This document shows, one piece after another, positions 8,345 to 14,816 of a stretch of 30,624 nucleotides of DNA. The stretch is from positions 1-30,624 of the forward strand of contig CAKUBN010000027.1 in assembly GCA_934643185.1 (NCBI GenBank), read 5' to 3'. The notes under the pieces were generated by a model, which had not been told where the DNA came from, did no database searches, and was given only the letters and a program-made list of their open reading frames with translations. The translations under genes were made by a program, and so were the position numbers. Each line of letters starts with the position of its first letter. Positions within the stretch are counted from its first letter, which is position 1. This stretch comes from an uncultured Eubacteriales bacterium. GTDB lineage: Bacteria; Bacillota; Clostridia; Oscillospirales; Acutalibacteraceae.

Positions 8345-8381
8345 GAGGAACGCGCTTTTTTAACGGAAAAAAATCTGGATA

Positions 8382-8410
8382 TTGCCCCTTCCTTTTCTGT
8401 GTGATATACT
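8382..8410 (+). promoter_or_regulatory. Promoter for the SEDS-family gene
   Basis: TTGCCC (8382-8387), 17 bp, then TATACT (8405-8410). The predicted start is near 8417, leaving a leader of about 85-105 nt, depending on which start codon is used. It diverges from the fhs promoter. Confidence 0.7.
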
Positions 8411-8502
8411 AAAATAGAAATTTTGTTGAAATTTCGCTTTTTATTTCTAACATCTTACAAAGACTTTTACGCTTTGTTTTACTTTGGCTTCTTCTGATTT
8501 TT

Positions 8503-9717
8503 TTGAAAGCAGGTGATCTTACGAAAGACAGCCGCATTTTCCTTGCTGTTTCGTCCTTTTTCCGCCGTACGGACAAGCTTCTTTGGCTTTTGATGCTCAC
8601 AATATCCACGTTCAGCCTTATTCTTCTGAAAAGCGTTTCCCGCGCGATGAACACGGATTATTTCAAAACGCAGCTCGTCGTGACCGTTGCGGGCCTTCTC
8701 GCGGCGCTTGTGCTCTCCTTCATCGATTACGAAAGCATTGCGTCGTTCTGGTATCTCATCGCGGGTTTTTCCGTTTTTATCATGCTCTACACCATGTTTT
8801 TCGGCATCAGCGTGCAGGGCAGCGAGGGCGTCAACGCGCGCGCGTGGATCAGCCTTGCGGGCCGCACGTTCCAGACGAGCGAGCTTGTGAAAATCTGCTT
8901 TATGCTGACGTATGCAAAGCACATCTCCGTTTTGCGCGTGCAAAATAAAATCAATCACCCTCTGCACGTCGTTCTGCTCGCGCTCCACGCGGCGGTGCCC
9001 GTTCTGCTCTGCCATGTTCAGGGTGATGACGGCGCCGCGATCGTTTTTTTCTTCATGTTCCTGTGCATGAGCCTCGGCGGCGGTGTACAGCTGCGCTATT
9101 TCATTTTGCTCGGCGCGCTTGTCGCCGTGTCCGTGCCCGTGCTGTGGAAATTTGTTCTCAGCGAATATCAAATCAAGCGCTTCACATCTGTCTATAATCT
9201 GGACGACCCATCTATTCGGCTCAATGAAGGCTACCAGCAGGTGCAGGGACGTATCTCCATCGGCAGCGGCCAGCTGACCGGCAAAGGGCTGTTTAACGGT
9301 CCGCGTGTCGAAACAAACCTCGTCACGTTCCAGCACAGTGATTTCATCTTCTCCGTTGCCGGCGAGGAGCTCGGCTTCATCGGCTGCACCGCTATCATCG
9401 TATTATTGTTATTGTATCTCCTGCGCGTGCTGTATATCGCGTCAAAGGCGAGGGACGACCTCGGGCGCTGCATGTGCTTCGGCTTTTTCGGGCTCATCGC
9501 TTTACAGTCCGTCTCAAATATCGGCATGTGCCTGGCGCTTCTGCCCGTCATGGGCGTCACATTGCCGTTCTTCTCCGCCGGCGGCAGCAGTGCCGTGTGT
9601 CTGTACCTCGGCTTCGGCCTGATACAAAGCGTATACATGCATCGCCCCGACGCCAACGTTCCTCACCTGCGCAGTACAAGAACGCTGAAAATGAACTTTC
9701 GTAAATTAAACGCCTAA
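8503..9717 (+). CDS. SEDS-family peptidoglycan polymerase (FtsW/RodA/SpoVE-like)
   Basis: This is a polytopic membrane protein of up to 404 residues with about ten hydrophobic segments. SEDS proteins polymerise lipid II into glycan strands together with a class B PBP (family knowledge). The diagnostic regions are present: NARAWISLAGRTFQTSELVKI, the IGSGQLTGKG loop, HSDFIFSVAGEELGFIG with the conserved Asp of the H-x-D motif, and the final LPFFSAGGSS segment. Whether it serves division, elongation or sporulation cannot be told; no PBP partner is adjacent. The start is odd. TTG 8503 is the only standard start codon before the conserved region and has no ribosome binding site, whereas a near-perfect site (AAAGCAGGTGATC, 8506-8518) sits right before an ACG at 8521. 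Confidence 0.9.
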   Translation: MKAGDLTKDSRIFLAVSSFFRRTDKLLWLLMLTISTFSLILLKSVSRAMNTDYFKTQLVVTVAGLLAALVLSFIDYESIASFWYLIAGFSVFIMLYTMFFGISVQGSEGVNARAWISLAGRTFQTSELVKICFMLTYAKHISVLRVQNKINHPLHVVLLALHAAVPVLLCHVQGDDGAAIVFFFMFLCMSLGGGVQLRYFILLGALVAVSVPVLWKFVLSEYQIKRFTSVYNLDDPSIRLNEGYQQVQGRISIGSGQLTGKGLFNGPRVETNLVTFQHSDFIFSVAGEELGFIGCTAIIVLLLLYLLRVLYIASKARDDLGRCMCFGFFGLIALQSVSNIGMCLALLPVMGVTLPFFSAGGSSAVCLYLGFGLIQSVYMHRPDANVPHLRSTRTLKMNFRKLNA

Positions 9718-9793
9718 GCTTCCGGTAACCATGGATAAAAGTCTTTCGTCAAGTTTTCTTCGAGAAAATTTGCGGGTTCTTAGGACAACGCCC

Positions 9794-9815
9794 AAGGCGG
9801 CAAAAACGCCGCCTT
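9794..9815. other. GC-rich hairpin without a U tract
   Basis: AAGGCGGC (9794-9801) and GCCGCCTT (9808-9815) are perfect complements around a 6-nt loop. No run of T follows on either strand, so it is not a standard intrinsic terminator. It lies between the SEDS gene and the real terminator and may stabilise the 3' end of its mRNA. Confidence 0.4.
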
Positions 9816-9835
9816 CAGAAAAACAACACCCACCA

Positions 9836-9882
9836 AAAAGCGTATCGCTCCGAGCTTCAAAAGCCGCAAGCGATACGCTTTT
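9836..9882. terminator. Strong bidirectional terminator
   Basis: A 14-bp perfect stem, AAAAGCGTATCGCT (9836-9849) with AGCGATACGCTTTT (9869-9882), encloses a 19-nt loop. T-rich tails follow on both strands. It separates the converging SEDS gene (plus) and the gene at 9890-10627 (minus). Confidence 0.85.
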
Positions 9883-9889
9883 ATTCTTC

Positions 9890-10627
9890 CTATTTTTTCA
9901 CGTACAAATATGCGTTTTTCTCCTTACCCACACGCTCCAAAACACCCATGGAATACAGCACATTCGCCGCACACTGCGCCTGCGTCTGCGAGCGGCGCAT
10001 CGCTTTTGCAAGCGTTTTCGTCGTAAACGGCTCCGGCAGGTCTTCGGGCAGCAAATTCAAATAATCCCAACGGCTCTCGCAGATCACTTCGCCGAGCAGT
10101 GCTTCCGGAATACGCTCCCCACGCGTCGCGCGCAGCTTCTTTTGCTTACCGTAACCGTCGAGATACTTGTAGTCCGTCACCTCCAAAAGCGGGATGCACA
10201 GCCGAAAATTCGGGTGCATAAGCTGATTTTTGATCTTATACAGCTCCGGGAAAACATCATACGCTGCGCCCTTTTTCGGTGATTTTCGCTTTTCGAAGAT
10301 CTCGCCCGTTTCGGGGTCCACCCAGCACAGCCCGCGCTTTGGCACCACAGGGTATACCACCGTTACGCGCGCCGCTTCCAAAAACACGTCGAGTTTGCGG
10401 CCCAGCCGGTCAAACCCGCGCGTTTGAATTTCGATGATTCCGTTTTCGCCGACAATATCCGCCACAAAGCCGCCCACCTTCACTTCGCGGCTCTCAAAAT
10501 CGGGTTCGTAGTAGCTTTTCAGCGCCGCGTGCAAAGCTTTTTCCGAAAGCGTACCGATGCCGCCTGCGCCGCCAACGCGCCCCAGCGCCTCTTGTCGCGC
10601 CTGTAAAAAACGTTCCGTGTCGATCAC
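9890..10627 (-). CDS. Uncharacterised protein, possible PD-(D/E)XK-like nuclease fold plus winged helix
   Basis: I do not recognise a named family. The 245-residue product has no membrane segment or signal peptide. Residues about 20-75 contain SEKALHAALKSYYEP followed by GGFVADIVGENGIIEIQTRGF. A Glu in the first helix, Asp in ADIV and E-x-Q in EIQTR have the order and spacing of a PD-(D/E)XK nuclease core with Gln in place of Lys. The C terminus (about 185-240: FTTKTLAKAMRRSQTQAQCAANVLYSMGVLERVG) reads as a winged helix-turn-helix. A nuclease role is therefore inference only. The start is GTG 10627, with GGGGGAG just upstream; the open frame to 10735 runs over its own promoter. It has its own promoter and terminator and appears monocistronic. 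Confidence 0.75.
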   Translation of the reverse strand: MIDTERFLQARQEALGRVGGAGGIGTLSEKALHAALKSYYEPDFESREVKVGGFVADIVGENGIIEIQTRGFDRLGRKLDVFLEAARVTVVYPVVPKRGLCWVDPETGEIFEKRKSPKKGAAYDVFPELYKIKNQLMHPNFRLCIPLLEVTDYKYLDGYGKQKKLRATRGERIPEALLGEVICESRWDYLNLLPEDLPEPFTTKTLAKAMRRSQTQAQCAANVLYSMGVLERVGKEKNAYLYVKK

Positions 10628-10659
10628 CGTGCTCCCCCTCTCTGCCGGTTTATAAAAAC

Positions 10660-10688
10660 AGTATATCGAAAAACATGGTAAAAAGCAA
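10660..10688 (-). promoter_or_regulatory. Promoter for the gene at 9890-10627
   Basis: On the minus strand TTGCTT (10688-10683), 17 bp, then TATACT (10665-10660). The predicted start is near 10653, about 26 nt before the GTG at 10627. This supports that start over any upstream one. Confidence 0.7.
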
Positions 10689-10694
10689 CAGAAA

Positions 10695-10724
10695 AGGGCG
10701 GCACAGCCAAAGCCGCACCGCCCT
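10695..10724 (-). terminator. Intrinsic terminator of the DUF1540 gene
   Basis: AGGGCGG (10724-10718 read leftward) pairs with CCGCCCT (10701-10695), with partly paired inner bases. Leftward it runs into TTTTCTGTTGCTTTTT. It lies 30 bp past the stop of the DUF1540 gene and just before the next promoter. Confidence 0.75.
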
Positions 10725-10753
10725 AAGGGAAACATGTGAAGATTTAGAAACGG

Positions 10754-11083
10754 TTACGCTCTGCGCTCAAACGTGCAGCATTCCGTCTCGCTGACGACCT
10801 CCGGGTCTGCGCAGCAGCAACCCACACAGACGCAGTCCGCGCTGCACTTGTGGTTATCGTTATACGTGCAGTGCTCGGCGCTGCAATGCACATCAGCTGT
10901 GGTGCTCGGTGAAGACGAGCATCCGCAGGAGTTTTCGGAGGAAGACGTGCGCTCTGCATAAGAGACGCAGCAGGTCTCGCGGCTTTCCAGCGCGGCGGGG
11001 CCGTCCACCTGAATTTTGCGCAGCTCGCACAGGTCGTTTGCGTTGTGTCGGCAGGTCGTCACGCTACATTTCAGCTTGTTCAT
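10754..11083 (-). CDS. Cys-rich protein with two DUF1540 units
   Basis: This 109-residue protein contains two copies of the small DUF1540 Cys motif, a domain of unknown function common in Clostridia and probably metal-binding. Unit 1 has Cys6, Cys11, Cys19 and Cys38-39 (CSVTTCRHNANDLC ... ETCCVSY). Unit 2 has Cys67, Cys72, Cys80 and Cys102-103 (CSAEHCTYNDNHKC ... TECCTF). A Ser-rich linker with a CGC triplet joins them, and unit 2 carries an extra CVCVGCCC cluster. About 17% of residues are Cys. I start at ATG 11083, with AAAGGATC 9 nt upstream. The frame stays open to 11251, and that stretch is itself Cys-rich (see findings). It has its own terminator; no convincing promoter was found. Confidence 0.85.
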   Translation of the reverse strand: MNKLKCSVTTCRHNANDLCELRKIQVDGPAALESRETCCVSYAERTSSSENSCGCSSSPSTTADVHCSAEHCTYNDNHKCSADCVCVGCCCADPEVVSETECCTFERRA

Positions 11084-11277
11084 ATCAGTCCAGATCCTTT
11101 CCTTTTGAATTTCTAAGTTCGTGCCGCACTTTGGCGACTTCTTTAGCCTGCCCGCAAAGTCGGGTTTTATGCAAAAGCCACATTTGCACATTGTATGCGC
11201 TGTCAAAAATTGATATTTCGCACGGTTGTTTTCCATGCAATTTTTCAACAAAAACCCCGTAAATGCATATTTTGTAC

Positions 11278-11306
11278 TTGCATTTTATTAAAGCAAACGC
11301 TATAAT
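11278..11306 (+). promoter_or_regulatory. Promoter for the ThuA-like gene
   Basis: TTGCAT (11278-11283), 17 bp, then a perfect TATAAT (11301-11306). The predicted start is near 11313, about 36 nt before the ATG at 11349. Confidence 0.8.
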
Positions 11307-11348
11307 TGTATTAAATTACCAAAACACTACCTAAAGGAGTTATTTTAC

Positions 11349-12131
11349 ATGATTCGAGTCACTGTCTGGAACGAATATCTTCACGATGACCCAACCTTTG
11401 AGCATTGCAGCGAGGAGGCCATCAAGCAGCATCCGAACGGTCTGCACGAAACCATTGCAGACATCGTCCGCGAACTGGGCGACGAAGTTGAGGTGCGCAC
11501 TGCACAGATGAAACAGCCGGAAAACGGCCTGACCGACGAAGTGCTGGAAAATACCGATGTTATGATCTGGTGGGGCCACATGGGCCATCAGTTCGTCGCC
11601 GACGAGGTCGTTGAAAAGGTCTACAAGCGCATCATGAACGGCATGGGTCTCATTGTGCTTCATTCCGGCCACTATTCCAAAATTTTCCGCAAATTAAACG
11701 GCACCACATGTTCTCTGAAATGGCGTGACGGCACCTACGAGCGTCTTTTCAACGTAAAGCCGACCCACCCCATCGCAGACGGTATTCCGGAGCATTTCGA
11801 GCTCGGCATTGAAGAGTGCTACGGCGAATATTTTGATATTGCTACCCCGGACGACGTTATTTTCGAGGGATGGTATGACATCGGCGAAGTCTTCCGCAGC
11901 GGCTGCACCTTCACCCGCGGCTACGGCAAGATCTTCTATTTCCAGCCGGGCCACGAGACGAACGGTTCCTTCTACAATCCGTACGTCCGCCGCATCATCC
12001 AGAACGCCGTGCATTGGTGCTACAATGATAAGAACAGACGCATCACCCTCGGCGCTCCGAGCATCGAAGTCACGCTTGAGCAGGCTCGCCTCGAGGGCAA
12101 CACCGGCGAATACCTCAAGATGTGGGACTGA
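11349..12131 (+). CDS. ThuA-like (trehalose utilization) domain protein
   Basis: This 260-residue cytosolic protein matches the ThuA family, which has a glutamine-amidotransferase-like flavodoxin fold. Clear pieces are RVTVWNEYLHD at the N terminus, VMIWWGHMGHQFVADEVVE, GLIVLHSGHYSKIFRKLNGT, THPIADGIPEHFEL, and GYGKIFYFQPGHETNGSFYNP near the C terminus. ThuA is tied to trehalose/disaccharide utilisation in rhizobia (family knowledge); the reaction in this group is not established. AAAGGAG (11333-11339) lies 9 nt before the ATG. It is flanked by its own promoter and a strong terminator, so it is monocistronic, with no sugar-transport genes nearby to define a substrate. Confidence 0.88.
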   Translation: MIRVTVWNEYLHDDPTFEHCSEEAIKQHPNGLHETIADIVRELGDEVEVRTAQMKQPENGLTDEVLENTDVMIWWGHMGHQFVADEVVEKVYKRIMNGMGLIVLHSGHYSKIFRKLNGTTCSLKWRDGTYERLFNVKPTHPIADGIPEHFELGIEECYGEYFDIATPDDVIFEGWYDIGEVFRSGCTFTRGYGKIFYFQPGHETNGSFYNPYVRRIIQNAVHWCYNDKNRRITLGAPSIEVTLEQARLEGNTGEYLKMWD

Positions 12132-12165
12132 TTTTCTCCTGAAAATAGCATAATTTGATCGATCC

Positions 12166-12213
12166 GCAGCCCTTGGCTCTGTGTTTGCAGCGCCAAGGGC
12201 TGCTTTTCTTTTC
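12166..12213 (+). terminator. Intrinsic terminator of the ThuA-like gene
   Basis: A 12-bp perfect stem, GCAGCCCTTGGC (12166-12177) with GCCAAGGGCTGC (12192-12203), is followed by TTTTCTTTTC. Confidence 0.92.
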
Positions 12214-12242
12214 AGTTCCCGCCCCGAAAACCCGCACAGTGC

Positions 12243-12271
12243 TTGAAAAAACGCAGAAGATATGGTATACT
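12243..12271 (+). promoter_or_regulatory. Promoter for the ddl-murI-DUF1934-argS operon
   Basis: TTGAAA (12243-12248), 17 bp, then TATACT (12266-12271) preceded by TGG (extended -10). The predicted start near 12278 gives a leader of about 174 nt before ddl. Confidence 0.8.
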
Positions 12272-12395
12272 AAACCGATATCGCCCGAGCGGCGATGCGT
12301 GTGCACGAGCTAATTCGTGTATTCGCATATTTTATACGGCAAAAGAGTAAAACTACTGGTATATTGTCCTTTTATTCTTTTGAAAATTCTTTTTG

Positions 12396-12433
12396 AACAC
12401 TCAAAAAAGTGTTTGCGCAGTGATTTTCTGCGC
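12396..12433 (+). other. Two tandem hairpins in the ddl leader
   Basis: Hairpin A is AACACT (12396-12401)/AGTGTT (12408-12413); hairpin B is GCGCAG (12415-12420)/CTGCGC (12428-12433). They are one base apart and end three bases before the GGGAAGGAG ribosome binding site of ddl. No U tract follows, so they are not terminators. A role in translation control is possible but unproven. Confidence 0.45.
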
Positions 12434-12451
12434 GGGAAGGAGCCCTTTATT

Positions 12452-13525
12452 ATGAAAAAAACTGTTTGCGTGATCTTCGGCGGCGCGTCTTCGGAATATG
12501 AAGTTTCGCTGATGTCCTCCTCCTCGATCATCCGAAATCTTGATACAGAGAAGTTTGACATTCTCACCCTCGGCATCACGAAGGACGGCCGCTGGCTGCT
12601 CTATACGGGTGCTGTGGAAAACATTGAAAACAACACGTGGATGAACAGCGAGTCCGCGCGCCCCGCGTTCATCTCCCCCGATAAAGCCACGAACGGCCTC
12701 GTCGTTCTGAACGCCGACGGCAGCTACACCGTCCTCAAGGTCGACGTCCTCTTCCCTGTGCTGCACGGCAAAAACGGCGAAGACGGCACCATTCAGGGCC
12801 TCTTCAAGCTCAGCGGCATCCCGTATGTCGGCTGCGGCACGCTCGCGTCCGCCGTGTGCATGGATAAAGCCGTCACCCACACGCTGCTTTCCTCCGCGAA
12901 CATCGAGCAGGCGCACTACCTGTGGTTCTACGCCGACCGTTATTTTGCAGACGGCGAGAAGATCCGCAACAAGATCGCCGCACGCCTCGATTTCCCGGTG
13001 TTCGTAAAGCCGGCTAACGCAGGCTCCTCCGTCGGCGTCAGCAAGGTGACGGATCCCGAAAAGCTTGACGCCGCCATTCGCCTTGCCGCCGAAAACGACA
13101 CGAAGGTCGTCGTTGAGGAAGGCATCGTCGGGCAAGAGGTCGAGTGTGCTGTGCTCGGCAACCGCGGCAAAAGCGTCGCTTCCCCGGTCGGCGAGATCGG
13201 TGCCGGCGCCGAATTCTACGATTATGACGACAAATATAAGAACGGCGTCGCACAGCTCTTCATCCCGGCGCGTCTGCCCGAAGACGTTGCGGAGGAAGTG
13301 CGCAAGACGGCTGTTCGCGCCTACAACCTGCTCGGCTGCGATGGCCTTTCCCGCGTGGATTTCTTCGTCACCGAAAAGGAGCACAAGGTCATTTTAAACG
13401 AGATCAACACGCTGCCGGGCTTCACGTCCATCAGCATGTACCCGAAGCTCTGGGAAAACGCCGGTACCCCGTACAGCGAGCTGCTTGAAAAGCTTATCGA
13501 CTGCGCTTTCACGCGTGAAGACTAA
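12452..13525 (+). CDS. ddl: D-alanine--D-alanine ligase
   Basis: This cytosolic ATP-grasp enzyme makes the D-Ala-D-Ala dipeptide of peptidoglycan precursors. It has 357 residues. The N-terminal IFGGASSEYEVS (8-19), the LHGKNGEDGTIQG loop (104-116), the ATP-grasp FVKPANAGSSVGVSKV (184-199), and the C-terminal SRVDFFV ... ILNEINTLPGFTSISMYP are all intact. The FYDYDDKY loop carries the Tyr typical of true D-Ala-D-Ala ligases rather than the Van D-Ala-D-Lac type, so no vancomycin-resistance role is suggested. I start at ATG 12452 with AAGGAG 9 nt upstream; the open frame from 12317 covers a non-coding leader. murI follows 15 bp later, matching D-amino-acid supply for the wall. Confidence 0.97.
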   Translation: MKKTVCVIFGGASSEYEVSLMSSSSIIRNLDTEKFDILTLGITKDGRWLLYTGAVENIENNTWMNSESARPAFISPDKATNGLVVLNADGSYTVLKVDVLFPVLHGKNGEDGTIQGLFKLSGIPYVGCGTLASAVCMDKAVTHTLLSSANIEQAHYLWFYADRYFADGEKIRNKIAARLDFPVFVKPANAGSSVGVSKVTDPEKLDAAIRLAAENDTKVVVEEGIVGQEVECAVLGNRGKSVASPVGEIGAGAEFYDYDDKYKNGVAQLFIPARLPEDVAEEVRKTAVRAYNLLGCDGLSRVDFFVTEKEHKVILNEINTLPGFTSISMYPKLWENAGTPYSELLEKLIDCAFTRED

Positions 13526-13540
13526 CGCGAGGCGCAATTT

Positions 13541-14353
13541 ATGGATAACAGACCCATCGGCGTATTTGATTCCGGTCTCGGCGGCCTCACCGCCATGCGG
13601 GAGCTGATTCGCACCCTGCCGAACGAGAATATCCTCTACTTCGGCGATACCGGCCGCGTGCCCTACGGCTCGCGCGGGCGCGAGATCATCCGCAAATACG
13701 CAAAACAAGATATGAATTTTCTCATCCGGCACGACGTAAAAGCCGTGTTGGCCGCCTGTGGTACGGTCAGCTCTGTGGCCCGTGTCATCGGCGATGCGCT
13801 GCCCGTCCCTTATTTTGATGTGCTGCGCCCCACGGCGCGCGCCGCGGTGGAGCAAACGAAAAACGGCAAGATCGGCATCATCGGCACCGCCGCCACCATC
13901 GCTTCCGGCTCCTACCGCAAGGAGATCGAGCGTCTCGCGCCGAAAACCGAAGTGTTCGAGCAGGCGTGTCCCTTATTCGTGCCGCTCGTAGAAAACGCGT
14001 TCGTCTCGCCGGATGACCCTATCCCGCGCCTGACGGCCGAGCGCTACTTAACGCCCATCCGTGAAGCCGGCGTGGATACACTCATTCTGGGCTGCACGCA
14101 TTACCCCATCATCAGCGAGACCATCCGCCGCGTCATGGGCGAAAACGTCACGCTCATCAGTTCCGGTCGCGAAGCCGCCAAAAGCTGCCGCACCGTGCTG
14201 GAGGAAAACGGTCTGCTGTGCGACGGCAAAACCGACGGCACACAGCAGTATTTTGTCAGCGACGACACCGAAAGCTTTTATAAAGTCGCCGAGCTCTTCC
14301 TCGGGCAAAGCGTTGAAAGCTGCGTGGAATGTATAGATATTGAAAGGTACTGA
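13541..14353 (+). CDS. murI: Glutamate racemase
   Basis: This enzyme makes D-glutamate from L-glutamate for peptidoglycan by a two-cysteine, cofactor-free mechanism. It has 270 residues. FDSGLGGLT at the N terminus carries the conserved Asp, and YFGDTGRVPYG follows. The first catalytic Cys is in AACGTVSS, the second in LGCTHYP. The usual motif at the first site is ACNT, so the Asn after the Cys is Gly here (see findings). The later IGIIGTAATIASGSY segment is normal. GAGG lies 8 nt before the ATG, which begins 15 bp after ddl. An aspartate/glutamate racemase of other specificity is a less likely alternative, given the operon with ddl. Confidence 0.93.
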   Translation: MDNRPIGVFDSGLGGLTAMRELIRTLPNENILYFGDTGRVPYGSRGREIIRKYAKQDMNFLIRHDVKAVLAACGTVSSVARVIGDALPVPYFDVLRPTARAAVEQTKNGKIGIIGTAATIASGSYRKEIERLAPKTEVFEQACPLFVPLVENAFVSPDDPIPRLTAERYLTPIREAGVDTLILGCTHYPIISETIRRVMGENVTLISSGREAAKSCRTVLEENGLLCDGKTDGTQQYFVSDDTESFYKVAELFLGQSVESCVECIDIERY

Positions 14354-14797
14354 GTGATTATGCGCGAAGATTACGAAATCACCATCATCGGTCGCCAAAC
14401 GATTGACGCACAGACCGATGAAATTCAGGTGGATACGCTCGGCGATTACACCGAGCGCGGCGGCGCAAAGTATATCTCCTACACGGAATATGCCGATGAA
14501 GCGCCGTATAACGGTCAGCTCAAAGTGCTCAAAATCGAAAATGAGGATACCGTTACCATGCTGGCCCCCGGCACGCCCACCCGTCTGGTACTGGAAAAAG
14601 GCAAGCGCCACAAATGCCTTTATGATACCGGCGCAGGTGTGCTCTCCCTCGGCGTATATACACAGACGTTAAAGCATGACCTTTCCGCTGCGGGCGGTGA
14701 GCTGTGCATCCGCTATACGCTCGACATCGATACCCAGCTTTCCTCCAGCAACGAAATCTGCGTTCGCCTGCGCAAGCGTGATCTATTCAATAAATAA
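14354..14797 (+). CDS. DUF1934 (YwiB-like) beta-barrel protein
   Basis: This 147-residue protein matches DUF1934, the YwiB family, which adopts a calycin-like beta barrel. The alternating strand pattern is visible in YEITIIGRQTI, KYISYTEYADE, GQLKVLKIENEDTVTML, TRLVLEKGKRHKCLYDT and LCIRYTLDID. The molecular role is unknown. It directly abuts murI (GTG follows the TGA) and precedes argS by 19 bp; ywiB also neighbours argS in B. subtilis, so the linkage is old. GTG 14354 is 6 nt after GAAAGG; ATG 14360, two codons in, is an equally possible start. Confidence 0.88.
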   Translation: MIMREDYEITIIGRQTIDAQTDEIQVDTLGDYTERGGAKYISYTEYADEAPYNGQLKVLKIENEDTVTMLAPGTPTRLVLEKGKRHKCLYDTGAGVLSLGVYTQTLKHDLSAAGGELCIRYTLDIDTQLSSSNEICVRLRKRDLFNK

Positions 14798-14816
14798 ACC
14801 GAAAGGAACATCTCCT

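Noticed and set aside
12452..13525. Van-type D-Ala-D-Lac or D-Ala-D-Ser ligase (glycopeptide resistance)
   Set aside because: The FYDYDDKY loop is that of normal Ddl, and no vanH, vanX or vanRS genes are nearby.
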